Positions 1-9,712 of a stretch of DNA of 64,000 nucleotides are shown here, piece after piece. Position 1 is the first letter of the stretch, and each line of letters starts with the position of its first letter. The notes beneath the pieces are model-generated. The model made no database searches. It worked only from the letters and a program-made list of their open reading frames with translations, and was not told where the DNA came from. Made by a program: the position numbers and the translations under genes. The stretch is from Gloeocapsa sp. DLM2.Bin57. Its GTDB lineage: Bacteria > Cyanobacteriota > Cyanobacteriia > Cyanobacteriales > Gloeocapsaceae. The stretch spans positions 62,001 through 126,000 of the forward strand of contig RECR01000066.1 in the NCBI GenBank assembly GCA_007693955.1. The letters run 5' to 3'.

Positions 1-1803
1 AGAGAAATATTAACGACAATTGAACATCCAATAGCTTGGGATACAGAAACCACTTCTTTAGAGCCTAGGGATGCTAAATTAGTAGGGATTGGTTGTTGTT
101 GGGGAAATAAACTAGATCAAGTAGCTTATATTCCCCTAGGACATCTTCAGGGTAAACAATTACCATTGAATGAGGTATTATCATCCCTAGAGACTATTTT
201 AACTAATCGAGATTACTCTAAAGTTTTCCACAACGCTAAATTCGATCGCAAAGTCTTCTTAACCCAGGGAATTAAATTAGCTGGGGTTGTCTTTGATACA
301 ATGTTAGCTAGTTATGTACTTAATTCTGAACAAAGTCATAGCCTCAAAAGTCTCACCCAAAAGTATTTAACTAACCTAGAATCGAAAAGTTATCAAGATT
401 TAAATATCCCCAAGGGAGAAAACATCGCCAGTTTAAATATAGCCACGGTAGCAGAATATTGTGGAATGGACGCTTATACAACCTTAGCTCTTTTTCCTAT
501 TTTGCAACAAGAATTAGCCGCTATTCCCGAGTTAAATAAACTCTTACTAGAAGTAGAACTTCCCTTAGAGCCAATTCTAGCAGAGATGGAGTACCAAGGA
601 ATCAGTTTAGATATCCCTTATTTACAAGAATTCTCTCAACAACTAGACTCAGAATTAAGCACAATTCAAAAAGAAGCTTATTTACTCGCTAAACAAGAAT
701 TTAATCTAGATTCTCCTAGACAATTAGAAACAATTTTATTTGATAATCTAGGGTTAGATCGTCGTAAATCTCGTAAAACTAAAACGGGTTATTCTACAGA
801 CCATGCTACTTTAGAAAAGTTACAAGGTGACCATCCAATTATAGACCAAATTTTGAGTTATCGTACCCTAGCTAAACTTAAATCTACCTACGTTGACGCC
901 TTACCATTACTAGTTAGAAAAGATACAGGACGTGTACATACTAACTTTAATCAAACTAAGACCTCTACAGGTAGATTATCTTCTTCTAATCCTAATTTAC
1001 AAAATATCCCTATTCGTACCGCTTTTTCTCGTCAAATTCGTCGCGCGTTTATACCCCAAAGGGATTGGTTATTAGTAAGTGCAGATTATTCCCAAATAGA
1101 GTTAAGAATACTCGCCCATTTAAGTCAAGAAACTCTCTTAGTCGAAGCTTATCAAAATAATCAAGATGTCCATACTTTAACAGCACAAATTTTATTAGAA
1201 AAACCCGATATTAGTCCAGAAGAAAGACGTTTAGGTAAGATTATTAATTTTGGGGTAATTTATGGTATGGGTGCGCAAAAATTCGCTAAAGAAGCAGGAG
1301 TTAGCGCCTCAGAGGGTAAACAATTTATTGATAGATATCGTCAAAGATATTCTCGGGTTTTTACTTATTTAGAGACTGTGAAAAAACAAGCGATCGCCTC
1401 TGGTTATGTTACTACTATTTTAGGAAGAAGACGCTATTTTAATTTTAGTAGTGATGATCTGCAACAATTACGGGGTACACCTGCTAATTTAATTAATCTA
1501 GATCAACTAAAGATTAACTACGCTGATAATCAGTTACTCAGGGCTGCAGCTAATGCACCTATTCAGGGTTCAAGTGCTGATATTATTAAAATGGCGATGA
1601 TTAATCTCGACAAAATCTTAGCTAATTATCAAGGACAATTATTATTACAAGTTCATGATGAATTAATTTTAGAAGTACCCCGACAAGAATGGGAAGAGTT
1701 ACAACCACAACTTAAATCAACTATGGAAAACGTAGTTAAGTTATCAATTCCTTTAGTAGTAAATATTCATGGGAGTAAGAATTGGATGGATTTCAAGACT
1801 TGA
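1..1803 (+). CDS. polA: DNA polymerase I, 3' part (5' end outside window)
   Basis: Replicative gap-filling and repair polymerase. The reading frame is open from base 1, so the gene is cut by the window edge and the 5'-3' exonuclease domain lies outside. What remains is the 3'-5' exonuclease plus polymerase domains. All three proofreading motifs are present: DTE at 40-48, N-AKFD in VFHNAKFDRKVF, and YCGMD. This suggests active proofreading, unlike some bacterial Pol I proteins. Polymerase motif A (DYSQIELR, from 1084), motif B (RRLGKIINFGVIYG) and motif C (VHDE, about 1651-1662) are intact. The first in-frame ATG, at 166, is internal because Exo I lies before it. The gene ends in a TGA and converges on the glycosyltransferase that follows. 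Confidence 0.96.
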   Translation, partial: REILTTIEHPIAWDTETTSLEPRDAKLVGIGCCWGNKLDQVAYIPLGHLQGKQLPLNEVLSSLETILTNRDYSKVFHNAKFDRKVFLTQGIKLAGVVFDTMLASYVLNSEQSHSLKSLTQKYLTNLESKSYQDLNIPKGENIASLNIATVAEYCGMDAYTTLALFPILQQELAAIPELNKLLLEVELPLEPILAEMEYQGISLDIPYLQEFSQQLDSELSTIQKEAYLLAKQEFNLDSPRQLETILFDNLGLDRRKSRKTKTGYSTDHATLEKLQGDHPIIDQILSYRTLAKLKSTYVDALPLLVRKDTGRVHTNFNQTKTSTGRLSSSNPNLQNIPIRTAFSRQIRRAFIPQRDWLLVSADYSQIELRILAHLSQETLLVEAYQNNQDVHTLTAQILLEKPDISPEERRLGKIINFGVIYGMGAQKFAKEAGVSASEGKQFIDRYRQRYSRVFTYLETVKKQAIASGYVTTILGRRRYFNFSSDDLQQLRGTPANLINLDQLKINYADNQLLRAAANAPIQGSSADIIKMAMINLDKILANYQGQLLLQVHDELILEVPRQEWEELQPQLKSTMENVVKLSIPLVVNIHGSKNWMDFKT

Positions 1804-1806
1804 AAA

Positions 1807-1845
1807 TGTCAAACACAAAGCAATACTGCTCGGTTAGTGTTGACA
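1807..1845. terminator. Hairpin between convergent genes
   Basis: TGTCAAACAC (1807-1816) can pair with GTGTTGACA (1837-1845) with one bulged base. It sits between convergent polA and the glycosyltransferase, where a shared terminator is expected. No clear T tract follows, so function is inferred. The right arm runs into TTGACACTCCCC, a string also seen at 58010. Confidence 0.35.
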
Positions 1846-1861
1846 CTCCCCCCTCTCGAAC

Positions 1862-4285
1862 CTATTCCCCATTGCTTACCAGAGATTTTAAATCCTGCCA
1901 AGCTAAGAAGAAACGACCACGAAATAGATAAGTAAGACCTCTGAGAATAGTAAATTCAGGAACATCAGGATTCAAGGCGATCGCTTGGTTAATAGCCACA
2001 GCTGCGGGGGTAGGATTCCAATCATAGAGATAGATAAAAGCTAAATAAGCATGATGATAGGGATTGTCAGGATCTAATTTAATTAAGCGTTGCACAGCTA
2101 ATCTAGCCTGAGTTACATCTTGTTGGAGAACATTAGCTAAAGCTAAAGCGTATGTCCAATCTAAGGAATCAGTCGTAGATAAGCGATATTCTAAAGACTT
2201 TTCTAATTGAGAGAGATAATCTAAACGAGGATCATACTGATTAATCCTTGCAGTTAGGGCAAAAATTGGCTCTAAACCATCGATACCTTTAGCTAAATCA
2301 GGAGCTGCTAGACGCAATTGGGTAGGTAAATCTAACTCAGGAGCGATAGTTGATTGAGCATTAGGATCAACAGTAACAATGATATCAGGTACAGAGATAG
2401 AGTAGGTTTGATTAGTGTCACGATTAAGATAAATAGCTTCTAAACGATAATCACCAGGTATTAATTCAGCAGGAGGAAAAGTAGCGGTTCTTTCTATTAC
2501 GGTAAAGTCTCCACTAGAATTACCCCAATTTAACCTACCCATACCTAAACCATGGTCATGAATCCAGAAAGAATCACCCTGATTCGGGTCAATATTTACC
2601 CAAGTTAATAACACGATACCCTGTTTAAGTTGTTGATCCGAACCGGACCACTCATAGGTAACAGGTATAGGTATTCCAGGAGGGAAACTCTCAGGAATAC
2701 TTACAGCGTCTAGAGTAACGATCTCAGCAGTGGTTGTTGTGGGTGTAACCCTTAAACTAGGTGGTTCGCGGTGATAGAGATGTAAAATACTTTGATCGGG
2801 TAATTGCCAAGCTTTTTCTAAGCTAAAATTAGGCTCATTTTCTACTAATTCTACAATCATACCTTGAGCGGGGGGTACAGAACCCTGTCCTTTAGTTTTC
2901 GTCACAAACCAATCTAGGGAGTTAGCGTCTGAGACAACCTCTGCTTTTCTGACTCCTACTTGACGTCCAGATACAGGAAACTCCAACTGTGCGCCATAAA
3001 AAGAGAAATTATGTTGATTAATCTCGGGAGTAGAGGGTAAAACCCCTAAAGTAGAATGCAGATAAGGAGAAGTTTGATTAATAGTAGCAATAACCTCATT
3101 ATGGGGCCATTGTGCACCCTGATAGGGAAAATTATCTCTACCAGGGGTTAAAGCATGGCGTAGAGGAGATAACCCCAAGGGAAATAAATGAGCTAACATT
3201 AAAACAATACTCACCGAGATAGTCGCTACGCGTACTTGATAACCCCATCTTCCCTTCCAGGAGAGTAAACCTACTGCTAAGAGGATAGACAATACGGGTA
3301 ACAAAGGGAGAATGTAGCGAGCATCTTTATTGAGATTAACAGAGGAGAGTAAATAACCCCCCACTAGAAATACTAGTAACCAAACTAGATTGTTCTTTTT
3401 AAGAGTCCGATTGCGCCAACCATAGATAATTAAACCCAATAAGGGAACAACTATCAATACCCAAGAGAGTAAATAGGGCGAGATTTCTAGGTAAAAAGTC
3501 CACGCAGCTAGAGTATTGAGGGGGGGATCTCCTTCAGCGATCGCACTGTCAATGGTAGCCCTTTTTCCTGAAGTTAGCATCAATAACCAATTAGTACGAT
3601 ACCAGGGAAATAAAACCGCCATCCCTATTCCCCATCCTAGTAATAATTGGAGCAAAGCTGACCACTTTCTTTGTTTAATGCTACTTCCTACTAACCAGAG
3701 ATAGGGAATCAATAGAAAAAACAGCGCTGGTTGTTTCGTTAACATCGCTAACCCAAAGGATACACCCCAAATTATCATCCACAGATAAGTCTGTTTCTCT
3801 CTCCACACAGTTAAAACGGTAAAACTGAGAGTAACGATCATCGTCAGAGGATAATCTAGAAGAAATTCGAGACGATAAATATATAATCCTGGTAATAATA
3901 GACAGATGATCGCCCCTAATAATCCTACCCCAGGAGAAAATAGTAATTTTCCTAGAATATAAACACAGTAAATCAAGATAGCGCTACAAAAAAGCATTAA
4001 AATAGTAGCAGCTTCTACACTAGTTCCCCAAATATTAAGTACAGGAGTAGCCATCAGATAGGTAAAAGGCGGTACTTTTGGTGATAATAACCATAATTCT
4101 CGCCACCAATCGAGGCTAAACCACAGGGGAGATTGTAAAGCTTGATAATATCTAATTGCACCATTAAGGTACTCACTTTGGTCCCAAGCAGGTACAGTAC
4201 TATCTAAGCTTAACCAAAGGCGATCGACGATCGCCCCTAGTAACCAAATGAGGGCTAATATTACTCTTGGGTATTGCTTAATCAT
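1862..4285 (-). CDS. GT39/ArnT-like membrane glycosyltransferase with C-terminal TPRs
   Basis: Predicted polyisoprenyl-phosphate-sugar-dependent glycosyltransferase of the PMT/ArnT superfamily, acting at the plasma membrane on the lumenal/periplasmic side. The first ~360 residues hold about ten hydrophobic segments. The N-terminal loop has an acidic DQSEYL motif where the family keeps its catalytic Asp. A soluble middle region (~400-660) has no domain I recognise. The C-terminal ~110 residues form two to three TPR-like helices ([33 protein letters not shown]). Its start overlaps the end of gatA by 4 bases, so the two are probably translationally coupled. Acceptor and donor are unknown. Confidence 0.8.
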   Translation of the reverse strand: MIKQYPRVILALIWLLGAIVDRLWLSLDSTVPAWDQSEYLNGAIRYYQALQSPLWFSLDWWRELWLLSPKVPPFTYLMATPVLNIWGTSVEAATILMLFCSAILIYCVYILGKLLFSPGVGLLGAIICLLLPGLYIYRLEFLLDYPLTMIVTLSFTVLTVWREKQTYLWMIIWGVSFGLAMLTKQPALFFLLIPYLWLVGSSIKQRKWSALLQLLLGWGIGMAVLFPWYRTNWLLMLTSGKRATIDSAIAEGDPPLNTLAAWTFYLEISPYLLSWVLIVVPLLGLIIYGWRNRTLKKNNLVWLLVFLVGGYLLSSVNLNKDARYILPLLPVLSILLAVGLLSWKGRWGYQVRVATISVSIVLMLAHLFPLGLSPLRHALTPGRDNFPYQGAQWPHNEVIATINQTSPYLHSTLGVLPSTPEINQHNFSFYGAQLEFPVSGRQVGVRKAEVVSDANSLDWFVTKTKGQGSVPPAQGMIVELVENEPNFSLEKAWQLPDQSILHLYHREPPSLRVTPTTTTAEIVTLDAVSIPESFPPGIPIPVTYEWSGSDQQLKQGIVLLTWVNIDPNQGDSFWIHDHGLGMGRLNWGNSSGDFTVIERTATFPPAELIPGDYRLEAIYLNRDTNQTYSISVPDIIVTVDPNAQSTIAPELDLPTQLRLAAPDLAKGIDGLEPIFALTARINQYDPRLDYLSQLEKSLEYRLSTTDSLDWTYALALANVLQQDVTQARLAVQRLIKLDPDNPYHHAYLAFIYLYDWNPTPAAVAINQAIALNPDVPEFTILRGLTYLFRGRFFLAWQDLKSLVSNGE

Positions 4286-5727
4286 AGACTCGGCGTTTTT
4301 TTATGCCATATTGTACTCTGTTCATAGGCATAAGCGGTTTGTAATAATAAACTTTCACTTAAGACATTCCCGATTAACTGTACACCAATGGGTAAACCTT
4401 GAGCATCAAAACCACAGGGAAGACTCAAAGCGGGTAAACCTGCTAAATTAACCGAAATAGTCATTAAATCCAGTAAATACATACTCAGAGGATCAGCGGT
4501 TTTTTCTCCCGCTTTAAACGCAGTCACAGGAGCAGTAGGAGAAACTAAAATATCTACAGTCTCAAAAGCTTGCTCAAAATCCTGTTTAATCAATGTTCTC
4601 ACTTTTTGGGCTTTGAGATAATAAGCATCATAATAACCCGCAGAGAGAGCATAAGTTCCTAACATAATCCGACGTTTTACTTCTGTACCAAATCCTTGGG
4701 AACGAGTTTTAGTGTACATCGATAAGAGATTTTCTGCTTCTTGACGTAAACCATATTTAACCGCGTCGTAACGAGCTAAATTAGCGGAAGCTTCACTAGG
4801 AGCGATGATATAATAAGCGGGTAACCCGTAACGAAAACGGGGACAAGATACCGTGGTTACCGTCGCGCCGAGATTTTCCCATTGTTGAATCGCCGCTTTT
4901 ATCGCTGTCTCTACTTCAGGGTTTAATCCCTCTCCAAAGGTTTCCTCGATGATACCTATTTTGACCTTGGGTAATTCGGGTTTGAGTAAACTAGGATAGT
5001 CAGGAATTTCCAACCGTAAACTAGTAGAATCTTTAGGATCATGACCTGCGATCGCTTTGAGTATAATAGCAGTATCTTCCACAGTTTGACTCAATGGTCC
5101 AATTTGATCCAAAGAAGACGCATAAGCTACCAACCCATAACGAGATACTAACCCATAGGTAGGTTTTAAGCCCACCACGCCACAAAAAGAAGCAGGTTGA
5201 CGAATCGAACCACCCGTGTCTGAACCTAAAGCCACAACGCATTCTGAGGCGGCTACCGCTGCTGCTGAACCCCCCGAAGATCCCCCCGGAACACGGGATA
5301 AATCCCAGGGATTAGCGGTAACTTGATAGGCTGAATTTTCTGTAGAACTACCCATAGCAAATTCATCTAGATTAGTTTTACCTAGTAAAATTGTCCCTAA
5401 ATCCGCTAATTTTTGGGTGACTGTAGATTCATAGGGAGGTACAAAGTTAGCGAGAATCTGTGAAGCACAAGTAGTGGTTATCCCTTGGGTACAGATATTA
5501 TCTTTAATAGCAATAGGAATCCCTTCTAATAATCCAATTGCTTCACCTTGGGCGATTTTCTCATCTACTACTTTAGCTTGGGTTAAAGCGCGATCGCTCG
5601 TGACCGTTAAAAAACTCTTGACTTTCCCTTCTACCGCGTCAATTCTCTCTAAATATTCTGTAGTAATTTCTACTGCTGAACGTTCCTTGTTTACTAGTTG
5701 TTGATGTAATTCACGAATAGATGTCAT
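4282..5727 (-). CDS. gatA: Asp-tRNA(Asn)/Glu-tRNA(Gln) amidotransferase subunit A
   Basis: Amidase subunit of GatCAB, which releases ammonia from glutamine to convert Glu-tRNA(Gln) to Gln-tRNA(Gln). It is 481 aa, the normal length. The Ser-cisSer-Lys triad is visible: K75 in AIKDNIC, S150 in GGSSGGSAA, and S174 in TGGSIRQP, with spacing identical to known GatA proteins (K79/S154/S178 in the staphylococcal enzyme). gatB and gatC are not in this window. The next gene, the GT39-type transferase, starts within its last codons. Confidence 0.97.
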   Translation of the reverse strand: MTSIRELHQQLVNKERSAVEITTEYLERIDAVEGKVKSFLTVTSDRALTQAKVVDEKIAQGEAIGLLEGIPIAIKDNICTQGITTTCASQILANFVPPYESTVTQKLADLGTILLGKTNLDEFAMGSSTENSAYQVTANPWDLSRVPGGSSGGSAAAVAASECVVALGSDTGGSIRQPASFCGVVGLKPTYGLVSRYGLVAYASSLDQIGPLSQTVEDTAIILKAIAGHDPKDSTSLRLEIPDYPSLLKPELPKVKIGIIEETFGEGLNPEVETAIKAAIQQWENLGATVTTVSCPRFRYGLPAYYIIAPSEASANLARYDAVKYGLRQEAENLLSMYTKTRSQGFGTEVKRRIMLGTYALSAGYYDAYYLKAQKVRTLIKQDFEQAFETVDILVSPTAPVTAFKAGEKTADPLSMYLLDLMTISVNLAGLPALSLPCGFDAQGLPIGVQLIGNVLSESLLLQTAYAYEQSTIWHKKTPSL

Positions 5728-5784
5728 ATTGCTCTTTAGAAAAAATGTTAGAATTGCCCTGTTTGATTATATAGCTCTAGGTAA

Positions 5785-6168
5785 ATGGTCACTAATATCT
5801 TAACCGTTGAAGTTTCTGGTTTTCGCAAGATTAAGGGTAACCTTTGTGTCGCTTTATTCGATAATCCAGACTCTTATAATGATAAAAGTAATCTACAACC
5901 GATTAGAAGTTCCTGTCTGTTGTTGGTTGATGATCCTCAAAATCTAACTTTTAGTGAACTTCCCTATGGGAGTTATGCGATCGCTGTTTTTCACGACGAA
6001 AATGAGGATTTTCAACTCAATACTAATTTTCTAGGTATTCCTAAAGAAGGTATGGGCTTTTCTAATAATCCTAGCATTTGGAAAGGTGGTCCTGATTATG
6101 AAGCGATGAAATTTGATTTTACTCCTGAACAAAGTACCATAGCTATTAAGATTAAATACTTGATTTAG
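5785..6168 (+). CDS. DUF2141 family protein
   Basis: 127-aa protein of the DUF2141 family, a small beta-sandwich of unknown function often found outside the cytoplasm. Diagnostic features are the N-terminal GFRKIKGNLCVALFD strand, the central YGSYAIAVFHDEN motif and the LGIPKEGMGFSNNP segment. There is no obvious signal peptide at the chosen ATG. It is 57 bases from divergent gatA and 2 bases before the next gene, so it is probably transcribed with the lipoprotein downstream. Confidence 0.8.
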   Translation: MVTNILTVEVSGFRKIKGNLCVALFDNPDSYNDKSNLQPIRSSCLLLVDDPQNLTFSELPYGSYAIAVFHDENEDFQLNTNFLGIPKEGMGFSNNPSIWKGGPDYEAMKFDFTPEQSTIAIKIKYLI

Positions 6169-6170
6169 AT

Positions 6171-6680
6171 ATGTTTAAAAATCTATGTTTAACTCTGATC
6201 ACTTTTTGTTTAGCAATTGTTCTCAATAGTTGTACCAGATTAATTATTGACGAATATGAGGCTGTTGCTACTACTAGCCTAACCTGGAGAGTAGAATATT
6301 ATATCGGTAGCAATGATCGACCATCGCGATCTCGTTGGGAAGAGTTTAGCAGTGCTTCTTTAGAAAATATTAACGGAGAACGTCCCCCTGATGCTTTTGG
6401 AGACGCAGATAATCAGGGTTTATGGTGGCCAAGAATACCCCCTAAACCTACCATCGATGAAGTCGAGGATCTACAAAAAACGGGAGAAAGACATAGCCCA
6501 CCTGAGATGTTGCGACAGGTTGATTATACTATTAGTTACAGACAGGGAAGTAGTTATGTAACTCTTCCTACCCATTATCCCGTCTATCGTCAAGCGGTAA
6601 GGGCTGCCCAATCTGGACAAGCTTTGAAGTTAACCCTCAGAGCTGACGAGAGGTTTGTCGAAAAAGCCGAAGCAATTTAA
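6171..6680 (+). CDS. Predicted lipoprotein of unknown function
   Basis: 169 aa. The N-terminus is a signal sequence with a lipobox-like LNSC at residues ~18-21, so the mature protein is probably lipid-anchored. The rest is soluble, with Pro- and Trp-rich stretches (NQGLWWPRIPPKP), and resembles no family I can name. It begins 2 bases after the DUF2141 gene and its last 4 bases overlap the 3' end of the convergent sulfurtransferase gene. Confidence 0.6.
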   Translation: MFKNLCLTLITFCLAIVLNSCTRLIIDEYEAVATTSLTWRVEYYIGSNDRPSRSRWEEFSSASLENINGERPPDAFGDADNQGLWWPRIPPKPTIDEVEDLQKTGERHSPPEMLRQVDYTISYRQGSSYVTLPTHYPVYRQAVRAAQSGQALKLTLRADERFVEKAEAI

Positions 6681-7483
6681 ATTAAATAAGAACACCAATC
6701 ACTCCAACCACCTAGATATAATTTTGTATTGGTAATACCCAAAGAGTCTAGAGATAAAAGATTAACACAAGCGGTCACTCCCGAGCCACAATAAACGATA
6801 ATTGAGTCATGAGGTGGGAGTTTTTGCCAGATTTGCTCTTGATCTGCCGATGAGAGAAAATAACCCTCAGAAGTAGAAACATCTAACCAAGGGAAATTAA
6901 TTGCTCCTGGAATATGACCAGCTACAGGGTCGAGGGGTTCTCGTTTACCTAAATAGCGATCGCTTGCACGAGAATCGATTAAAACTATCTCAGGGGTGTT
7001 TTCACTAGTGATGAGTTCTTCCCTAGTAGCTATTTTCTCTAATTGAGGGATAGGGGAAAAATTGCCCTGTTTAGGTAGGGGAATGTCTGAGGTTACAGGA
7101 TAACCCGAACTTACCCAAGCTGAGAAGCCACCATCTAAAACCATTACTTGTTGATGTCCAAAATAGCGTAAAAGCCACCAAAGACGAGCTGCAAAAGCAA
7201 ACCTATTATCGTCATAAGCTACAATAATACTAGCAGAATTTACCCCTATCTTGTTTAACTTTTCAGTAAAAACAGCAGCATCGGGAAGGGGATGACGTCC
7301 ACCATGTGTAGCTAATTTCCCCGAAAGGTCTAAATCTAAGTCCAAGTAATAAGCTTGGGGTAAATGACTCAACAAGTATTGTTGATAGCCCCAAGCAGGA
7401 TCACTTAAACGAAAACGACAGTCAATAATAATTAAATTAGGGTTATCAAGATTTTCGAGAAGCCATTGGCTATTAGTAATCAT
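6677..7483 (-). CDS. Two-domain rhodanese-type sulfurtransferase
   Basis: 268-aa thiosulfate/3-mercaptopyruvate sulfurtransferase. It has two rhodanese modules: an inactive N-terminal one (IIDCRFRLSDPAWGYQQYL) and a catalytic C-terminal one starting near IVLIDSRASDRYLG. The active-site loop is CGSGVTAC; CGSGVTA is typical of mercaptopyruvate sulfurtransferases rather than CRKGVTA of thiosulfate-specific rhodaneses. Substrate preference is inferred from that loop only. Confidence 0.9.
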   Translation of the reverse strand: MITNSQWLLENLDNPNLIIIDCRFRLSDPAWGYQQYLLSHLPQAYYLDLDLDLSGKLATHGGRHPLPDAAVFTEKLNKIGVNSASIIVAYDDNRFAFAARLWWLLRYFGHQQVMVLDGGFSAWVSSGYPVTSDIPLPKQGNFSPIPQLEKIATREELITSENTPEIVLIDSRASDRYLGKREPLDPVAGHIPGAINFPWLDVSTSEGYFLSSADQEQIWQKLPPHDSIIVYCGSGVTACVNLLSLDSLGITNTKLYLGGWSDWCSYLI

Positions 7484-7648
7484 AAGATCTTCAGTGTTAA
7501 CTTTGAGTATAATAGCTAGAATCGTTATATTTAGATATATTTTTTCAAGGACAACAATATTATCAAACTATATTACCTGATAATATAATATTTTAGTCAA
7601 CCTAAATCAATGTAATCGCCAATTAGCAGCAGTAACCACCTTGTCTTT

Positions 7649-8794
7649 ATGACGACTATTTTAATTATTGATGATGATCCAAGCATACAGGTAATCTTAA
7701 GGAGGATTCTAGCTCCTGATGGGTATGAGATTTTGGTAGCTAGTAGTGGTCAAGAAGGGATAGATTTAGCTTACCAATATCAACCTGCTTTAATTATCTG
7801 TGATTGGAAAATGCCAGGGATGAGTGGTCTAGATGTTTGTAGTAAAATTAAATGTAATCCTCAACTTTCAGCAACTTTTTTTATTCTGTTAACTTCAGCA
7901 GAGTCTAATGAGGAAAATAAAGTCACTGGTTTAGATGGGGGTTGTGATGACTTTTTGTCTAAATCGGTGATGCGCAAACATCATGAGTTAAAAGCTAGGG
8001 TAAGAGCAGGTGTCAGGGTTTATAGTCTCTATCAAGCACTACAACAGGAGAAAAGACATCTAGAAGCAGAATTAGAAGACGCTGCAGAATATGTTAGCTC
8101 TATCTTACCAAAACCTCTTCATTGTCAATATATTGATATTGATTCTCATTTTATTCCTTCCCGTCAATTGGGTGGGGATGGTTTTGACTATTATTGGCTT
8201 GATCAAGATCATTTAGCTATTTATTTACTCGATGTGGAAGGACATGGTATTAAAGCTGCTTTTCCTTCTGTTTCTATTTTGAATCTATTACGTTCTCAAA
8301 GTTTGAATCAGGTTAATTTTTATTATCCTCGGGAGGTTTTAGCGGGTTTAAATCGCTCTTTTCCCATGAGTGAACATAATCAACAATCTTTCACGATTTG
8401 GTATGGGGTTTATAACCGTAAAAATCATAGTTTAGTTTATGCTAGCGCCGGCCATCCACCTGCTGTACTCATTGCTACTGATGATTATGGTAGTGTGGTA
8501 GAAAAACATTTAATTACTCGTGGTGCTAGTATTGGTTTTTTTCCCGAATCAGAATATCGTCAAGAAACTTGTGTGATTACTCCTCAATCTAGATTATATG
8601 TGTTTAGTGATGGTATTTATGAGATTGATCGCAACCCAGGGGAATTCTGGAACTTGAAGCAATTTATTAGTCTATTGCGCTATCAATACTGTTCTAAGTG
8701 TAATCTAGATGATTTGCTCGCACAAGTTCGCATCATTAATGGTGGTGATGATTTTGCTGATGATTTGTCTATTATGCAGGTAGATTTCAGGTAA
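7649..8794 (+). CDS. Response regulator fused to a SpoIIE/PP2C-type phosphatase
   Basis: 381 aa. Residues 1-125 form a receiver domain with the acidic pair IIDDDPS, phospho-acceptor Asp in IICDWKMPGMSG, Thr/Ser in LLTSAES and Lys in FLSKSV. A short coiled coil (YQALQQEKRHLEAELEDA) links to a PP2C-like/SpoIIE domain from ~165 to the end, with metal-binding Asp/Gly motifs (LGGDGFDYYW, LLDVEGHGIKAA, YASAGHPPAVL, FSDGIYEI). This RsbU-like layout usually dephosphorylates an anti-sigma-factor antagonist; no such partner is nearby. The 165-base upstream region is AT-rich. Confidence 0.92.
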   Translation: MTTILIIDDDPSIQVILRRILAPDGYEILVASSGQEGIDLAYQYQPALIICDWKMPGMSGLDVCSKIKCNPQLSATFFILLTSAESNEENKVTGLDGGCDDFLSKSVMRKHHELKARVRAGVRVYSLYQALQQEKRHLEAELEDAAEYVSSILPKPLHCQYIDIDSHFIPSRQLGGDGFDYYWLDQDHLAIYLLDVEGHGIKAAFPSVSILNLLRSQSLNQVNFYYPREVLAGLNRSFPMSEHNQQSFTIWYGVYNRKNHSLVYASAGHPPAVLIATDDYGSVVEKHLITRGASIGFFPESEYRQETCVITPQSRLYVFSDGIYEIDRNPGEFWNLKQFISLLRYQYCSKCNLDDLLAQVRIINGGDDFADDLSIMQVDFR

Positions 8795-8823
8795 AATATA
8801 ACTTAAATAATCTTAATAAACCA

Positions 8824-9186
8824 ATGTCTGAGCAATATCAAGTTACTGTTCATCATCAACAAGAAATCTACAACTTTACCGTTAGTAGCGATCGCTATAT
8901 TCTCCAAAGTGCGGAAGCGCAGGGTTATCAACTACCTTTTTCCTGTCGTAATGGCGCTTGTACAACTTGTGCGGTTAAAATCCTTTCAGGTACATTAGCA
9001 CAACCCGAAGCGATGGGATTATCTCCAGACTTACAAAAACAAGGTTACGCTTTATTATGCGTCAGTTATGCTTGTTCTGATTTAGTAGTGGAAACTCAAG
9101 CAGAAGATGAGGTCTATGAGTTACAGTTTGGTCGCTACTTTGGTAGGGGTAAAGTGCGTTTTGGTCTTCCTTTAGACGAAGATTAA
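8824..9186 (+). CDS. Plant-type [2Fe-2S] ferredoxin with C-terminal extension
   Basis: 120-aa soluble electron carrier. The cluster ligands are C41, C46, C49 (CRNGACTTC) and C79 (LLCVSYA), the spacing of photosynthetic-type ferredoxins. It carries an extra Cys at 83 and about 25 residues beyond the usual C-terminus (QFGRYFGRGKVRFGLPLDED). A C-terminal tail is reminiscent of the FdC-type ferredoxins rather than the main PetF; that assignment is inference. It lies 29 bases behind the response regulator gene and may be co-transcribed. Confidence 0.93.
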   Translation: MSEQYQVTVHHQQEIYNFTVSSDRYILQSAEAQGYQLPFSCRNGACTTCAVKILSGTLAQPEAMGLSPDLQKQGYALLCVSYACSDLVVETQAEDEVYELQFGRYFGRGKVRFGLPLDED

Positions 9187-9257
9187 TCAATAATCAGGAA
9201 CTTATTTAACCAAAAAACCATCAATAATGATTATATTGTCTCTCAAGTTTTAGATGT

Positions 9258-9650
9258 ATGTACTTACGTAAACTCTATCATTTAACTCTACTCACCACTG
9301 TAATCACTCTCTGTGGTGGAGTAGTTAGAGCTCAAACCCTGAGTGATGAACAGATTAGTAATTACGCTCAAGCAGTAATGCAGATTGAATCTAATCGTCA
9401 GCAAGCTTATGCTGAAATTCAACAGATTATGGGGGAGAATCCCCCAGACATAGTCTGTAATCAACCGAGTAGCTATAATAGTCTTCCAGAAGATGCAGCT
9501 CAAATAGCGATAATCTATTGTCAAACTTCCGAAAATATCGTTAAAGATACGGGTATGACTGTGGAGCAGTTTAACCAGATTACCCAACAGGTTAGACAAG
9601 ATCAAGAGTTAGAGCAAAAACTACTAGATGTTATGAGAAGTTTACAATAA
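9258..9650 (+). CDS. DUF4168 secreted protein
   Basis: 130 aa. A signal peptide ends at about VVRAQ. The mature part is helical and matches DUF4168: LSDEQISNYAQAVMQIE, then an insert, then MTVEQFNQITQQVRQDQELEQKL. Function unknown. An out-of-frame ATG lies four bases upstream at 9254; the ATG at 9258 gives the signal peptide. Confidence 0.75.
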   Translation: MYLRKLYHLTLLTTVITLCGGVVRAQTLSDEQISNYAQAVMQIESNRQQAYAEIQQIMGENPPDIVCNQPSSYNSLPEDAAQIAIIYCQTSENIVKDTGMTVEQFNQITQQVRQDQELEQKLLDVMRSLQ

Positions 9651-9682
9651 AGGTTGAGTCTAATAATGATTAAACCCAACCT
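9651..9682. terminator. Hairpin between DUF4168 gene and psbO
   Basis: AGGTTG at one end pairs with CAACCT at the other, and the inner GTCTAAT pairs with ATTAAAC with one mismatch, giving a long imperfect stem between the two convergent genes. The T tract is weak on both strands, so it is a plausible but unproven bidirectional terminator. Confidence 0.4.
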
Positions 9683-9712
9683 AGATTCCCAATTCAGTTG
9701 GTAAAAAGGTGA

